Part shown: positions 1 to 8,267 of the stretch, piece after piece
Layout of the letters: every line of letters starts with the position of its first letter
How positions within the stretch are numbered: the stretch's first letter is position 1
NCBI GenBank assembly: GCA_902795215.1
Contig: CADBKG010000016.1
Coordinates: 1 to 35,871, forward strand
Length of the DNA stretch: 35,871 bases
Origin: an uncultured Erysipelotrichaceae bacterium
GTDB lineage: Bacteria > Bacillota_I > Bacilli_A > RF39 > UBA660
Reading direction: 5' to 3'
The notes under the pieces: generated by a model
Database searches by the model: none
What the model saw: the letters and a program-made list of their open reading frames with translations, nothing else
What the model was told of the DNA's origin: nothing
Program-made: the position numbers and the translations under genes

Positions 1-56
1 TTTTTTTAGTCAATTACATTGTATCAAAATCACATGTCTTTTTATATATTAAAATT

Positions 57-83
57 AGTGTTGTGATTTTTCTCACCAACACT
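57..83. other. Imperfect hairpin of unknown role
   Basis: AGTGTTG-TGA pairs with TCA-(C)-CAACACT around a six-base loop, giving a 10-bp stem with one bulged C. No T tract follows, so it is not an obvious terminator. A TATAAT box at 87-92 lies just downstream but lacks a convincing -35 at normal spacing. Nothing else is recognisable in bases 1-56. Confidence 0.3.
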
Positions 84-101
84 ATTTATAATACAACCAA
101 G

Positions 102-130
102 AAAAGGAGAACAAATAGTTCTCTTTTTTT
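102..130 (+). terminator. Rho-independent terminator
   Basis: GAGAAC (107-112), loop AAATA and GTTCTC (118-123) are followed by a run of seven T. It ends whatever lies upstream of the window or starts at 87-92, and sits just before the 5'-truncated gene remnant at 146. Confidence 0.65.
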
Positions 131-145
131 ATGTGTTTTTTCTAG

Positions 146-597
146 GCAACATTTCAAGCGCATATATTCGATTATGTTTATATAACACATGTTAGTATTA
201 GTGATTCAAGTAATGCATCAAGTATTCAGTATTCATTTTTAGATCATGAAATTAATGCAAATATTTCAGCAAGTACTTGTAATGGATATATAACATATGC
301 ACTTGATATAGTTAATCAAACACCGCATAAAGACTTTATAACAAGCACAAGTGTAAAAAGTATGATAAATGGTAGTGGAAACGCAACAAATACTTTAGAT
401 GTAGAATTTTTAGACGTAACACCAAATGAAACAAGTATCCCACCGCATTCAACGAAAACTGTGCATGTAAAAATTAAAAATAATTGCTCAGGATTAGATG
501 AACAAGTAAGGACAAAATAGAGACATTATACAGTTGCACCGAAAGTATATATCCAGATGATAATTACAGTGGAGATTACTGGTATAAAAAAATGTAA
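146..597 (+). pseudogene. Deletion remnant of the paralogous surface-protein family
   Basis: From 146 the frame GCA-ACA-TTT-CAA is closely similar, base by base, to the next gene from about 886 onward. It encodes the shared module (ATFQAHIFDYVYITHVSISD and on). The start codon and signal peptide are absent, and a TAG (143-145) sits directly before the homology. The frame stops at TAG 518-520. From about 523 the sequence jumps to the homologue of the extreme C-terminus (LYSC...YPDDNYSGDYWYK), ending at TAA 595-597. Relative to the 518-aa neighbour, the 5' end and roughly 1 kb of the middle are deleted. It is most simply a dead copy, although a silent donor for gene conversion cannot be excluded. 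Confidence 0.85.
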
Positions 598-670
598 TAT
601 ATAAAAGCAAAAGAATATGTTGTCTTAAGTAATATAAGTAGAAACAAACGCTTATAAGAAGAACTATGTA

Positions 671-699
671 AAACAAACAATCAAATGTTTGTTTTTTTT
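671..699 (+). terminator. Rho-independent terminator
   Basis: AAACAAACA and TGTTTGTTT form a 9-bp stem around ATCAAA and are followed by more T. It separates the remnant from the promoter of the next gene. The 70 bases between the remnant and this hairpin show nothing recognisable. Confidence 0.7.
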
Positions 700-700
700 A

Positions 701-740
701 TTGAGTTAATGGTTTTTATATATTATAATTATAATAGGTG
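701..740 (+). promoter_or_regulatory. Promoter and SD of the 518-aa surface protein
   Basis: TTGAGT (701-706), a 17-base gap and TATAAT (724-729) form a good SigA-type promoter. AGGTG (736-740) lies five bases before the ATG at 746. This AGGTG-type ribosome site recurs at several genes in the window. Confidence 0.7.
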
Positions 741-745
741 ATTAT

Positions 746-2302
746 ATGAAAAATGTGCCTAAAAACAAGGAACCAATGTTTAATAAAAAATATTATAAAA
801 TTTTCACTTTTGCATATATAGCAATGTTTATGTTTTTAGGTATAGCTTTCGCAGGCCATACTTCTCTTTTGAGTGTAGATTCAATGGCAACATTTCAGGC
901 ACATATATTCGATTATGTTTATATAACACACGTAAGTATTAGTGATTCAAGCAGTGCATCAAGTATTCAGTATTCATTTTTAGATCACGAGTTAAATGCA
1001 AATGTTGCAGCTTCGACTTGTAATGGATATGTAACATACGCTCTTGATATAGTAAATCAAACACCGCATAAGGCCTTTATAACAAGCACAAGTATAAAAA
1101 GCATGATAAATGGAAGTGGAAACGCAACAAATACTTTAGATGTAGAATTTTTAGATATTGTGCCAAACGAAACAAGTATCCCACCACATTCAACAAAAAC
1201 AATACATGTTAAAATAAAAAATAACTGTTCAGGATCAGATGAGCAAGTAAGGACAAAAATAGATTTTACATATTCATTATTTCAATACTATGATTTAACA
1301 ATAAATTCTATTCCAAACGATGCAAGCATATCACTTACAACTAGCGATGGAACATATACAGGGACAGGACATTTAACACAGCAAGTAATGGAAACAGATG
1401 AAGTAAGTTATACCATAAAAAAGAATGGATACTTTCCAGTAAGCGGAACATATACAATGGGAAGTGCAAATCATGTAATAGATGTAACACTTGATAAAAT
1501 GGTAACAATAACATTTAATGCAAATGGAGGAAGTGTTAATCCAAGTGAAAAGATAGTAGCATATAATAAAGCATTTGGAACTCTTCCAACACCAACAAAA
1601 GCAAACGCAACATTTATAGGATGGTTTGACTCAGAGTATGCAGTAGATTCACTAAAATATTATGCGGATACATACGCTGATTTATATAATGCATTTGGTT
1701 ATAATGATAACTCTTTATACACACATTATTTAAATAATGGTATAAATGAAGGAAGAAGAATAGCACAGTATACAGCTTCAGATATAGTAAACTTTGATAC
1801 GCCAAAAACTTTATATGCAGGTTGGGTTTATTCTTGGGATAAATATAATAAGGTAAAAAAATGGGATACAAGGCTCACTCAATCTGGTGAAGAAAATGGT
1901 GGTTTTGTTGCTAATACATATTTTAGCTATACCGAAAAAACTAATCTATATAATATAATTAACATGAGCGATGGCAAGATGCATTTTACAACCGGAGAAA
2001 AATTTAGTATAGGAAATACATATCCAAGACCATTTGAAAACTATATTTACGCTGCGAATAGCGATTCAATTAAAACCCATGGATGGACAACATCTGGGCA
2101 CCCAGAAGATGTTGTAAGCCATTATTGCATTATTACTAGCACAAGAGTAACACTAGTTGGTTATGTAACTTGTGATATTTATGAAGTATACAATGTAAGA
2201 TGGGGCCAGGGTGATAGTGTACTTGAAACACTATATAGTTGCACAGAAAATACCTATCCAAATGATAATTATAGTGGTGATTATTGGTATAAATTAAAAT
2301 AA
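746..2302 (+). CDS. Secreted/anchored repeat protein with PEGA-like and InlB-B-like domains
   Basis: 518 aa. Residues 18-36 form a hydrophobic signal or anchor after a lysine-rich start. Residues 48-178 are the module shared with the remnant upstream and the paralogue downstream, with two conserved Cys (C92, C161). Residues 183-250 resemble a PEGA-type repeat (DLTINSIPNDASISLTT). Residues 253-360 read as an InlB B-repeat/Flg_new domain (VTITFNANGG...FIGWF...TLYAGW), split by about 50 residues (297-348) carrying a YADLYNAFG...HYLNNGINEGR motif. Residues 361-518 are unrecognised. There is no LPXTG motif, so retention may rely on an uncleaved N-terminal helix. Surface adhesion is an inference. 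It has its own promoter and a strong terminator. Confidence 0.85.
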   Translation: MKNVPKNKEPMFNKKYYKIFTFAYIAMFMFLGIAFAGHTSLLSVDSMATFQAHIFDYVYITHVSISDSSSASSIQYSFLDHELNANVAASTCNGYVTYALDIVNQTPHKAFITSTSIKSMINGSGNATNTLDVEFLDIVPNETSIPPHSTKTIHVKIKNNCSGSDEQVRTKIDFTYSLFQYYDLTINSIPNDASISLTTSDGTYTGTGHLTQQVMETDEVSYTIKKNGYFPVSGTYTMGSANHVIDVTLDKMVTITFNANGGSVNPSEKIVAYNKAFGTLPTPTKANATFIGWFDSEYAVDSLKYYADTYADLYNAFGYNDNSLYTHYLNNGINEGRRIAQYTASDIVNFDTPKTLYAGWVYSWDKYNKVKKWDTRLTQSGEENGGFVANTYFSYTEKTNLYNIINMSDGKMHFTTGEKFSIGNTYPRPFENYIYAANSDSIKTHGWTTSGHPEDVVSHYCIITSTRVTLVGYVTCDIYEVYNVRWGQGDSVLETLYSCTENTYPNDNYSGDYWYKLK

Positions 2303-2324
2303 GCCGACAATCGGCTTATTTTTG
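2297..2324 (+). terminator. Strong rho-independent terminator
   Basis: AAAATAAGCCGA and TCGGCTTATTTT pair perfectly (12 bp) around a CAA loop, with the T run in the 3' arm. The stop codon of the preceding gene is part of the 5' arm. Confidence 0.9.
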
Positions 2325-2351
2325 TTGATAGATAAAATATGAAATGAAAGT

Positions 2352-2384
2352 TATAATATATTTGTAAAGTACAGATAAAGGGAG
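2352..2384 (+). promoter_or_regulatory. -10 box and SD of the 617-aa surface protein
   Basis: TATAAT lies at 2352-2357 and GGGAG at 2380-2384, about 12 bases before the ATG, which is longer than usual. The best -35 candidate (TTGATA, 2325-2330) is 21 bases away, so the -35 is weak or absent. Confidence 0.5.
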
Positions 2385-2396
2385 ATTGTTGACAAT

Positions 2397-4250
2397 ATGA
2401 GGAAAAAAAGTAAAATGCCCAAAAAGTTTTTTAAACAATTTATCATGGTATGGCTTTTCATTTTTCTTTTTTTAGGTGTGGCTTTTTCAAGTTATACTGG
2501 TACTTTGGCTGCAGAGGGAACAGCGGTATTCCAAGCACATTTATTTGATTATGTGTACATAACTCACGTAAGTATTAGTGATTCAAGTGGTGCCGCAAGT
2601 ATTCAGTATTCATTTTTGGATCATGAATTAAATGCAAATATATCAGCGACAACATGTAATAGTTATGTAACATATGCACTAGATATAGTAAATACAACAC
2701 CATATAAAGCATTTATTACTGCAAATAGTATAAAATCAATGGTTAATGGTAGTGGAAATACCACAAATACATTAAGTGTAGAATTAACAGATGTAACATT
2801 AAATAGTACATACATAGATCCACATTCTACAAAAACTATCCATGTTAAGATAAAAAACAATTGTAATGGATCAGATGAACAAGTGAGAATAAAAACAGAT
2901 TTTGAATATTCATTATATAGATACTTTGATTTAACAGTAAATTGTAATCCAAATGATGCTACAGCAAGTATAACTACAACAGAAGGAACATTTACAGGAA
3001 GTGGAAGTGTAACACATAGAGTAAAAGAGGGAGAAACAGTCAGTTATAAATGCTCTAAAAAATATTATTATGATAATACAGGATCATATACAATGGGAAC
3101 GTTAGATCATACAGAAACTTTAACGCTAGAACCAGACCCACATCGAGATTTAACAATAAATGCAACACCTAATAGCTCAACAATAATAGTAAAACAAGAT
3201 GGAGATGTAGTATGCTCTGGTGAAGGAACACTTACTTGTAGCGTTATATCAGAAAAAGATGTAACTTATACAGTAGATGATCCAGAATATTACTATACTT
3301 ATACTAATAATGTATATTCTGGATACGAAGAAACATTTACAATGCCAACTACGGAAGTTACAAAAAATATAACTTTAAATGAAAGACCTTGGATAACTGG
3401 GACTGTTTCTAATTCAAGTAATACAAGCGCCAAAAACCAAACAAGTATTAACTGGCATTCAGGTTATTATCTTGTTGAAGTGTGGGGTGGTAAAGGAGGA
3501 AATGGAAATCAAACTCCAGGGTCTTCTGGATATGTTTATGGTGTAGTCTATGTTCCATATAATAATTACGTTATTATGTCTGCCGGTGGTAATGGTTCAA
3601 GCTCGAATAGTTCTCCATCTGGTGGTGCCAACGGCGGTGGATCTGGCGGTTATTCTGGTAGTGGCAATGGAGGAAACAAAGGTGGAGGCGGAGGTTATTC
3701 TTCCGTTATAATAAGCAGTTCAAATAGCACTACAATTAGTACAACAAGCGTCAATAATGGTTATGTTAAATTCATTGCTGGAGGAGGCGGAGGTGCTTCA
3801 TCTAAAGGGGGAACTTTTGGAGCTAGTAATGGTGGAAATGGTGGAAACGGAGGAAATATGTCTTCTAGTGTTTCATCGATAATTGCAGGAAAAGTTTTCT
3901 CAGGCGCTAATGGTACTAGTAATGGAAATAACGATAATACCCCAGGAGGAGGAGGTAATACTTCTGCTGGTGAAGGTGGCTCCGGAGCTGATGATGGTGC
4001 ATTTCTAAAAGGCGGAAACGGTGATGAACGTGGAGGCGGCGGAGGCGCTGGCTACTACGGTGGTGGTGGCGGAGGCGTCAGTTCGATATTTGCTACTGCT
4101 CCAGGTGGCGGCGGCGGAGGCTCTTCCTTTATTGCAAAAGACGTAACGTTCTCTGGTCTTCCTTCAAGCATAACAAGCAAACTTACAAGTTCTAATCCTT
4201 CATCAACAGGTGGTGCAATCAAAATACAATGGATTGGAAAAAATATGTAA
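2397..4250 (+). CDS. Secreted/anchored surface protein with glycine-rich C-terminal domain
   Basis: 617 aa and a paralogue of its left neighbour. Residues 12-32 form a hydrophobic signal or anchor. Residues 44-176 are the shared module with its two Cys. Two PEGA-like repeats follow at about 178-246 and 251-328. From about residue 355 the chain becomes strongly Gly/Ser-rich with recurring GGGGG and GGxGG runs, opening with YLVEVWGGKGG as in bacterial glycine-rich domains. The two paralogues share the N-terminal half but differ completely after the PEGA part, which suggests domain swapping at the C-terminus. The glycine-rich tract is also less AT-rich than its surroundings. There is no sorting motif. 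A role at the cell surface is inferred. Confidence 0.85.
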   Translation: MRKKSKMPKKFFKQFIMVWLFIFLFLGVAFSSYTGTLAAEGTAVFQAHLFDYVYITHVSISDSSGAASIQYSFLDHELNANISATTCNSYVTYALDIVNTTPYKAFITANSIKSMVNGSGNTTNTLSVELTDVTLNSTYIDPHSTKTIHVKIKNNCNGSDEQVRIKTDFEYSLYRYFDLTVNCNPNDATASITTTEGTFTGSGSVTHRVKEGETVSYKCSKKYYYDNTGSYTMGTLDHTETLTLEPDPHRDLTINATPNSSTIIVKQDGDVVCSGEGTLTCSVISEKDVTYTVDDPEYYYTYTNNVYSGYEETFTMPTTEVTKNITLNERPWITGTVSNSSNTSAKNQTSINWHSGYYLVEVWGGKGGNGNQTPGSSGYVYGVVYVPYNNYVIMSAGGNGSSSNSSPSGGANGGGSGGYSGSGNGGNKGGGGGYSSVIISSSNSTTISTTSVNNGYVKFIAGGGGGASSKGGTFGASNGGNGGNGGNMSSSVSSIIAGKVFSGANGTSNGNNDNTPGGGGNTSAGEGGSGADDGAFLKGGNGDERGGGGGAGYYGGGGGGVSSIFATAPGGGGGGSSFIAKDVTFSGLPSSITSKLTSSNPSSTGGAIKIQWIGKNM

Positions 4251-4252
4251 TT

Positions 4253-4290
4253 AAAAACCAATGATTAAAATATCATTGGTTTATTTTTTA
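4253..4290. terminator. Bidirectional terminator between convergent genes
   Basis: AAACCAATGAT (4255-4265) and ATCATTGGTTT (4272-4282) form an 11-bp stem with loop TAAAAT. T-rich sequence follows on the + strand, and the A-rich left flank serves the - strand. The stop codon of tmcAL (complement of 4265-4267) lies inside the hairpin. Confidence 0.8.
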
Positions 4291-5356
4291 TTTCATCATT
4301 AAAACTTTTACTACCAGTTAAATCATCATAAATAATAGAAGCATTTATTTCAATTATTCTTGTTCTGTTTTCATATTTGAAACATAAATATTTAGAATTT
4401 AATTCTTTTAAGTGCATAGCTCCCTTTTTAGAAAAACCAAGTATTCTATATTCTTTTGGTAAATCTTTCATATCTTCTTTTTCAATACCAAGCAATATAT
4501 GAACGAGCATTCTTTTAAGTCTTGAAATAGGATATCTTTTAGATTTAATATTATCAAGTAGCTTTGTTATGCTAGAAGAAGTAAATATTTCTTTTTTAAG
4601 CTTATTATCAAGACCTTCATCTACGCCAAGGTATTTGTTTAAATTTTTCTCTGTTAATATTTTATATCTCAGTAAGTAGAAATATTTATCAAGATTAATA
4701 GCATTTATTTTTATATCTTTATAATCGGGAATATATCTAGTTATATCTTCTTTTTGATTTAGTTTTTCTCTTATGTTGTTTGCGCTTATTATTTCATCGT
4801 TGCTTTCTAAATCATTAAAATCATTTGTCCTTTGTATAGAGATAGGTATGATGTTTTTATTAATTTTATTAATAGCTTTTATGTATGCAAGCGCTAGTAT
4901 ATCATTACTTTTTAAATTAGTATTTATTGCTTTATTTAGTGACTGCTGATAACTTACGCCTGATTTTATAAAGTTTTTAATCTTTTTATTTGTTTCTTCA
5001 TCATCAAATGCCTTGGCAAGTTTTTTAAGTTTTTGAACATCATTTGTTTCGCTTCCAAATATTATTTTTTCTGCGCCAGCTTTGTTAAGTGCATCAACTG
5101 CGAAATATCCAAATATATCTGCAGAATTAGTAAGCATTAAAACTGGAAGTTCAATAACAACATCTACACCGTATTTTAATGCAAGTTTGGTTTTATCATA
5201 TTTAGATAAGACAGAAACATCTCCTCTTTGAGTAAAATATCCACTAAGAACAAGTATAATACATGAATCAGGATACATTTCTTTAATCTTTTCTATATGA
5301 TATAAGTGTCCATTATGAAATGGATTATATTCACAAATTATTCCTATTTTTTCCAT
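4265..5356 (-). CDS. tmcAL: tRNA(Met) cytidine acetate ligase
   Basis: 363 aa from the chosen start, close to the roughly 400 of the family (formerly YlbM/DUF795). TmcAL makes N4-acetylcytidine at the wobble position of elongator tRNA(Met) from acetate and ATP. The N-terminus GIICEYNPFHNGHLYHI has the nucleotidyltransferase HxGH signature (HNGH, about residue 14). SGYFTQRGD and ELPVLMLTNSADIFGYFAV are also typical. Three in-frame starts exist (GTG 5365, ATG 5362, ATG 5356). The last gives the usual family N-terminus and leaves GTGAT as a ribosome site, so it is preferred. Transcribed alone, divergently from htpG, in the cytoplasm. Confidence 0.9.
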   Translation of the reverse strand: MEKIGIICEYNPFHNGHLYHIEKIKEMYPDSCIILVLSGYFTQRGDVSVLSKYDKTKLALKYGVDVVIELPVLMLTNSADIFGYFAVDALNKAGAEKIIFGSETNDVQKLKKLAKAFDDEETNKKIKNFIKSGVSYQQSLNKAINTNLKSNDILALAYIKAINKINKNIIPISIQRTNDFNDLESNDEIISANNIREKLNQKEDITRYIPDYKDIKINAINLDKYFYLLRYKILTEKNLNKYLGVDEGLDNKLKKEIFTSSSITKLLDNIKSKRYPISRLKRMLVHILLGIEKEDMKDLPKEYRILGFSKKGAMHLKELNSKYLCFKYENRTRIIEINASIIYDDLTGSKSFNDEIKNKPMIF

Positions 5357-5371
5357 ATACATCACAATATA

Positions 5372-5400
5372 ATTTTAACAAAATAATAAAAGATAAACAA
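5372..5400 (-). promoter_or_regulatory. Putative tmcAL promoter
   Basis: Reading the - strand, TTGTTT (5400-5395), 17 bases and TAAAAT (5377-5372), the last preceded by TGT as an extended -10. The CIRCE site lies 12 bp upstream of the -35. Confidence 0.5.
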
Positions 5401-5411
5401 TATAAAAATTG

Positions 5412-5440
5412 TTTAGCACTTAATCTTGACAAGTGCTAAA
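5412..5440. promoter_or_regulatory. CIRCE operator (HrcA binding site)
   Basis: TTAGCACTT (5413-5421), nine bases, AAGTGCTAA (5431-5439): an exact inverted repeat matching the CIRCE consensus TTAGCACTC-N9-GAGTGCTAA, with the innermost C/G pair changed symmetrically to T/A. One further T/A pair extends the arms. It overlaps the htpG -35 box, the expected position for a heat-shock repressor site. Confidence 0.93.
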
Positions 5441-5454
5441 AATGGTAGTAAGAT
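5426..5454 (+). promoter_or_regulatory. htpG promoter
   Basis: TTGACA (5426-5431), a 17-base spacer and TAAGAT (5449-5454). The -35 straddles the CIRCE spacer and right arm, so bound HrcA would block RNA polymerase. Confidence 0.85.
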
Positions 5455-5475
5455 TAGTCTTGTGGAGGAATGAAA

Positions 5476-7323
5476 ATGAAGAAAAAAGAAACAAAAGAAT
5501 TTAAAGCTGAAAGTAAAAGATTACTTGATTTAATGGTTAACTCTATTTATACAAATAAAGATATATTTTTAAGAGAGCTTATATCTAATAGTAGTGATGC
5601 TATTGATAAATTATATTATTTATCTTTAACTAATGATGATATAACAATTGATAAAGATGAGTTTAGAATCGATATTTCATACGATAAAGATAATAAACTT
5701 ATTAAAATAAGTGATAATGGTATTGGTATGAATGAAGAAGAGCTTGAAAAAAATCTTGGAACTATTTGTGAAAGTGGATCACTTTTATTTAAAGAAGAAA
5801 ATGAAAAGAAAGAAAATATCGATATTATTGGTCAATTTGGGGTAGGATTTTATTCAGCATTTATGGTCGCGGATAGAATAGATGTTTTATCAAGAAAATA
5901 TGGTGAAAAAGATGCATACCTTTGGTCTAGCGAAGGCGCGAGTGGTTACACTATAGAAAAAGACTCACGTGATAACTTTGGTACAACTATAACTATATAT
6001 TTAAAAGAAGATACTGATGATTTTAAATATAGTAAATATTTAGATGATAATACGCTAAAAGGAATAATAACTAAATATTCTAATTATGTCGCATATCCAA
6101 TAATTATGAAAATTGATGATAAAGATGAAACTATCAACAGTATGACTCCAATATGGAAAAAAGATACAAAAGATGTAAGCGATGAAGACTATGAAAGATT
6201 CTATACAGATACTTTTTATGATTATGAAAAACCTTTAAAAGTATTTAGAAACAAAGTAGAGGGTATGGCAAGTTTTACTTCACTACTATTTATTCCTAGT
6301 CATGCACCATTTGATTATTATCAAAAAGAATATGAAAAAGGGCTTGCACTATATTCTAATGGCGTATTAATTATGGATAAATGTAAAGAACTTCTTCCAG
6401 ATTACTTTAATTTTGTTAAAGGTCTTGTAGATAGTGAAGATGTATCACTTAATATTTCAAGAGAGATTTTACAACAAGATAAGCAAGTTGAAACTATTGC
6501 AAAATCAATTGAATCTAAAATCAGAAAAGAACTTGAAAACATGCGCGATAATGATAGAGAAACATATGAAAAATTCTTTGAAAACTTTGGAATGCAATTA
6601 AAGTTCGGTGTATATAATGATTTTGGTGTTAATAAAGATAAATTAAAAGATTTACTTATGTTTTACTCAAGAAAAGAAGAAAAGCTTATTACTTTAAAAG
6701 AGTATACTGAAAACATGAGTAAAAAACAAGAAAAGATTTATTATGCAACTGGTGAGACAAAAGAAAAATTAGATATGCTTCCTGAAATAGAAGCGTTTAA
6801 AGAAAAAGACATAGATGTTTTATATTTAACAGATTATATTGATGAATTCGCACTTAAAACACTTATGAACTATGATGGTAAAGAGTTTGTTAATATTGCA
6901 TCAGAAGAATTTGATTTATCTACAAAAGAAGAAAAGAAAAAACTTGAAAAAGAAAATAAAGATAATAAAGATATGCTTGAATATTTAAAAGATGCGCTTA
7001 AAGATAAAGTTAGTGATGTGAGATTCACAGATAGATTAAAAAATCATCCAGTATGTTTAACTAGCAAAGGGGCAATATCTTCAAACATGGAAAAGATAAT
7101 AAACTCTATGCCAACTGATGAAAATATAAAATCAGAAAAAATCCTTGAAATCAATAAAGATCATGCAATCGCTGATAAATTAAAAGCATTATATGATAAA
7201 GATAAAGATGAACTTAAAAATTATGCTAAGATTTTATATGCACAAAGTATGCTTATTGAAGGTATGAGCGTAGATAACCAATCTGAAATTACAAATCTTA
7301 TATGTGATATTATTTCAAAATAG
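5476..7323 (+). CDS. htpG: HtpG, Hsp90-family ATP-dependent chaperone
   Basis: 615 aa, the usual size for bacterial Hsp90. The N-terminal GHKL ATPase has ELISNSSDAIDKLYY (helix with the essential Glu and Asn), DNGIGM and GQFGVGFYSAFMV (lid and ATP-binding glycines). The middle domain carries the LNISREILQQ segment with the catalytic-loop Arg. The C-terminal dimerisation part contains NHPVCLTS. GGAGG at 5464-5468 is one base from the ATG at 5470 but seven from the ATG at 5476, so the latter is chosen. Control by CIRCE puts this chaperone in the HrcA regulon, unlike Bacillus subtilis where htpG is not an HrcA target. Confidence 0.96.
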   Translation: MKKKETKEFKAESKRLLDLMVNSIYTNKDIFLRELISNSSDAIDKLYYLSLTNDDITIDKDEFRIDISYDKDNKLIKISDNGIGMNEEELEKNLGTICESGSLLFKEENEKKENIDIIGQFGVGFYSAFMVADRIDVLSRKYGEKDAYLWSSEGASGYTIEKDSRDNFGTTITIYLKEDTDDFKYSKYLDDNTLKGIITKYSNYVAYPIIMKIDDKDETINSMTPIWKKDTKDVSDEDYERFYTDTFYDYEKPLKVFRNKVEGMASFTSLLFIPSHAPFDYYQKEYEKGLALYSNGVLIMDKCKELLPDYFNFVKGLVDSEDVSLNISREILQQDKQVETIAKSIESKIRKELENMRDNDRETYEKFFENFGMQLKFGVYNDFGVNKDKLKDLLMFYSRKEEKLITLKEYTENMSKKQEKIYYATGETKEKLDMLPEIEAFKEKDIDVLYLTDYIDEFALKTLMNYDGKEFVNIASEEFDLSTKEEKKKLEKENKDNKDMLEYLKDALKDKVSDVRFTDRLKNHPVCLTSKGAISSNMEKIINSMPTDENIKSEKILEINKDHAIADKLKALYDKDKDELKNYAKILYAQSMLIEGMSVDNQSEITNLICDIISK

Positions 7324-7340
7324 GCTTAATAGCCTTTTTT
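7317..7340 (+). terminator. htpG terminator
   Basis: AGGCT (7322-7326), TAAT and AGCCT (7331-7335) with A/T extension and a T run. The htpG stop codon borders the 5' arm. Confidence 0.75.
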
Positions 7341-7379
7341 GGTTATTATAATATTTTTAAAATAGAAAAAGGTGTTTAT

Positions 7380-8231
7380 ATGAAATATAAAAAATGGAGA
7401 GATCTTGAAATAGATCCTTTAAGTATTAACTTTAAAAATATTAAAATAAAAGAAATAACTGGTTATATGCCTGCAGGAAATGATGTTGTTGAAGTTATGC
7501 TTGAAGATGAAAAATATGCATACATAAAAATAGAAAGAAGTAAAGTAGCTTGTTTTAAAACAGAAGTTAATAACATTAATATTATAAAAACAAATAACTA
7601 TTATAATTTAGTTCCAGATATACTTGAATATCAAAATATTGATAATAAAGATATAATTGTTTTAGAGAAAATAGAAGGCAAAAAATTATCAGAAATTTTT
7701 TCTAAAAATGAAAGGCAAGATATTAAAAATAAATATTTATATAAATATGGTCAAGAGCTTGCTAAAATTCATAATATTCCGTGTGATAAATTCGATATTG
7801 CAAAACAAAGACCTATTAATGAAAAACCAGATATAAAAGATTATGACTCAAGAATTAAAAAATATATTAATTATTTAAATAATAATGATTTTAAAAAAGA
7901 ATATAACACTTTTATTCATGGGGATTTTCATTATGGTAATGTGCTTTTTAGATATGGAAAGATAAATGGAATAATAGATTATGAATATAGTGGTAGAGGT
8001 TTAAAAGAGCAAGATATTGCATGGGCAATTATACTTAGGCCTGGTCAAAAGTTTATGAATAAAAAAGAAGAAATAAATGCATTTTTAGATGGTTATAAAA
8101 GCATAGGTGTTTATGACAAAGATAAACTAAAATGGTGCTTAGTAAATGGATATATACATTTTTATTTAATGAATAAAAACAACAAAGATTATCAAAAGAA
8201 CATTATTAATCTATTAGAATTGATTAATTAA
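7380..8231 (+). CDS. APH-family phosphotransferase
   Basis: 283 aa with the aminoglycoside/choline kinase-like fold. HGDFHYGN at 180-187 is the Brenner/catalytic motif and IDYE at 199-202 supplies the Mg-binding Asp. VLEKIEGKKLSEI around residue 95 is the hinge region. The N-lobe lysine is plausibly K50 in YAYIKIERS. This family includes drug, choline, fructosamine and other small-molecule kinases, and nothing here fixes the substrate, so resistance should not be assumed. A TATAAT at 7347-7352 and AAAGGTG before the ATG suggest its own transcription start after the htpG terminator. Confidence 0.85.
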   Translation: MKYKKWRDLEIDPLSINFKNIKIKEITGYMPAGNDVVEVMLEDEKYAYIKIERSKVACFKTEVNNINIIKTNNYYNLVPDILEYQNIDNKDIIVLEKIEGKKLSEIFSKNERQDIKNKYLYKYGQELAKIHNIPCDKFDIAKQRPINEKPDIKDYDSRIKKYINYLNNNDFKKEYNTFIHGDFHYGNVLFRYGKINGIIDYEYSGRGLKEQDIAWAIILRPGQKFMNKKEEINAFLDGYKSIGVYDKDKLKWCLVNGYIHFYLMNKNNKDYQKNIINLLELIN

Positions 8232-8267
8232 TATTTATATGCTATTATCAAGTTAGAAGGAGAGCTT

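Noticed and set aside
4055-4261. Proline-rich protein on the - strand
   Set aside because: Complement of the glycine-rich codons of the 617-aa gene; no SD, and it overlaps the terminator.
7380-8231. Aminoglycoside resistance gene
   Set aside because: Only the general APH/choline-kinase fold motifs are visible; the substrate cannot be assigned.
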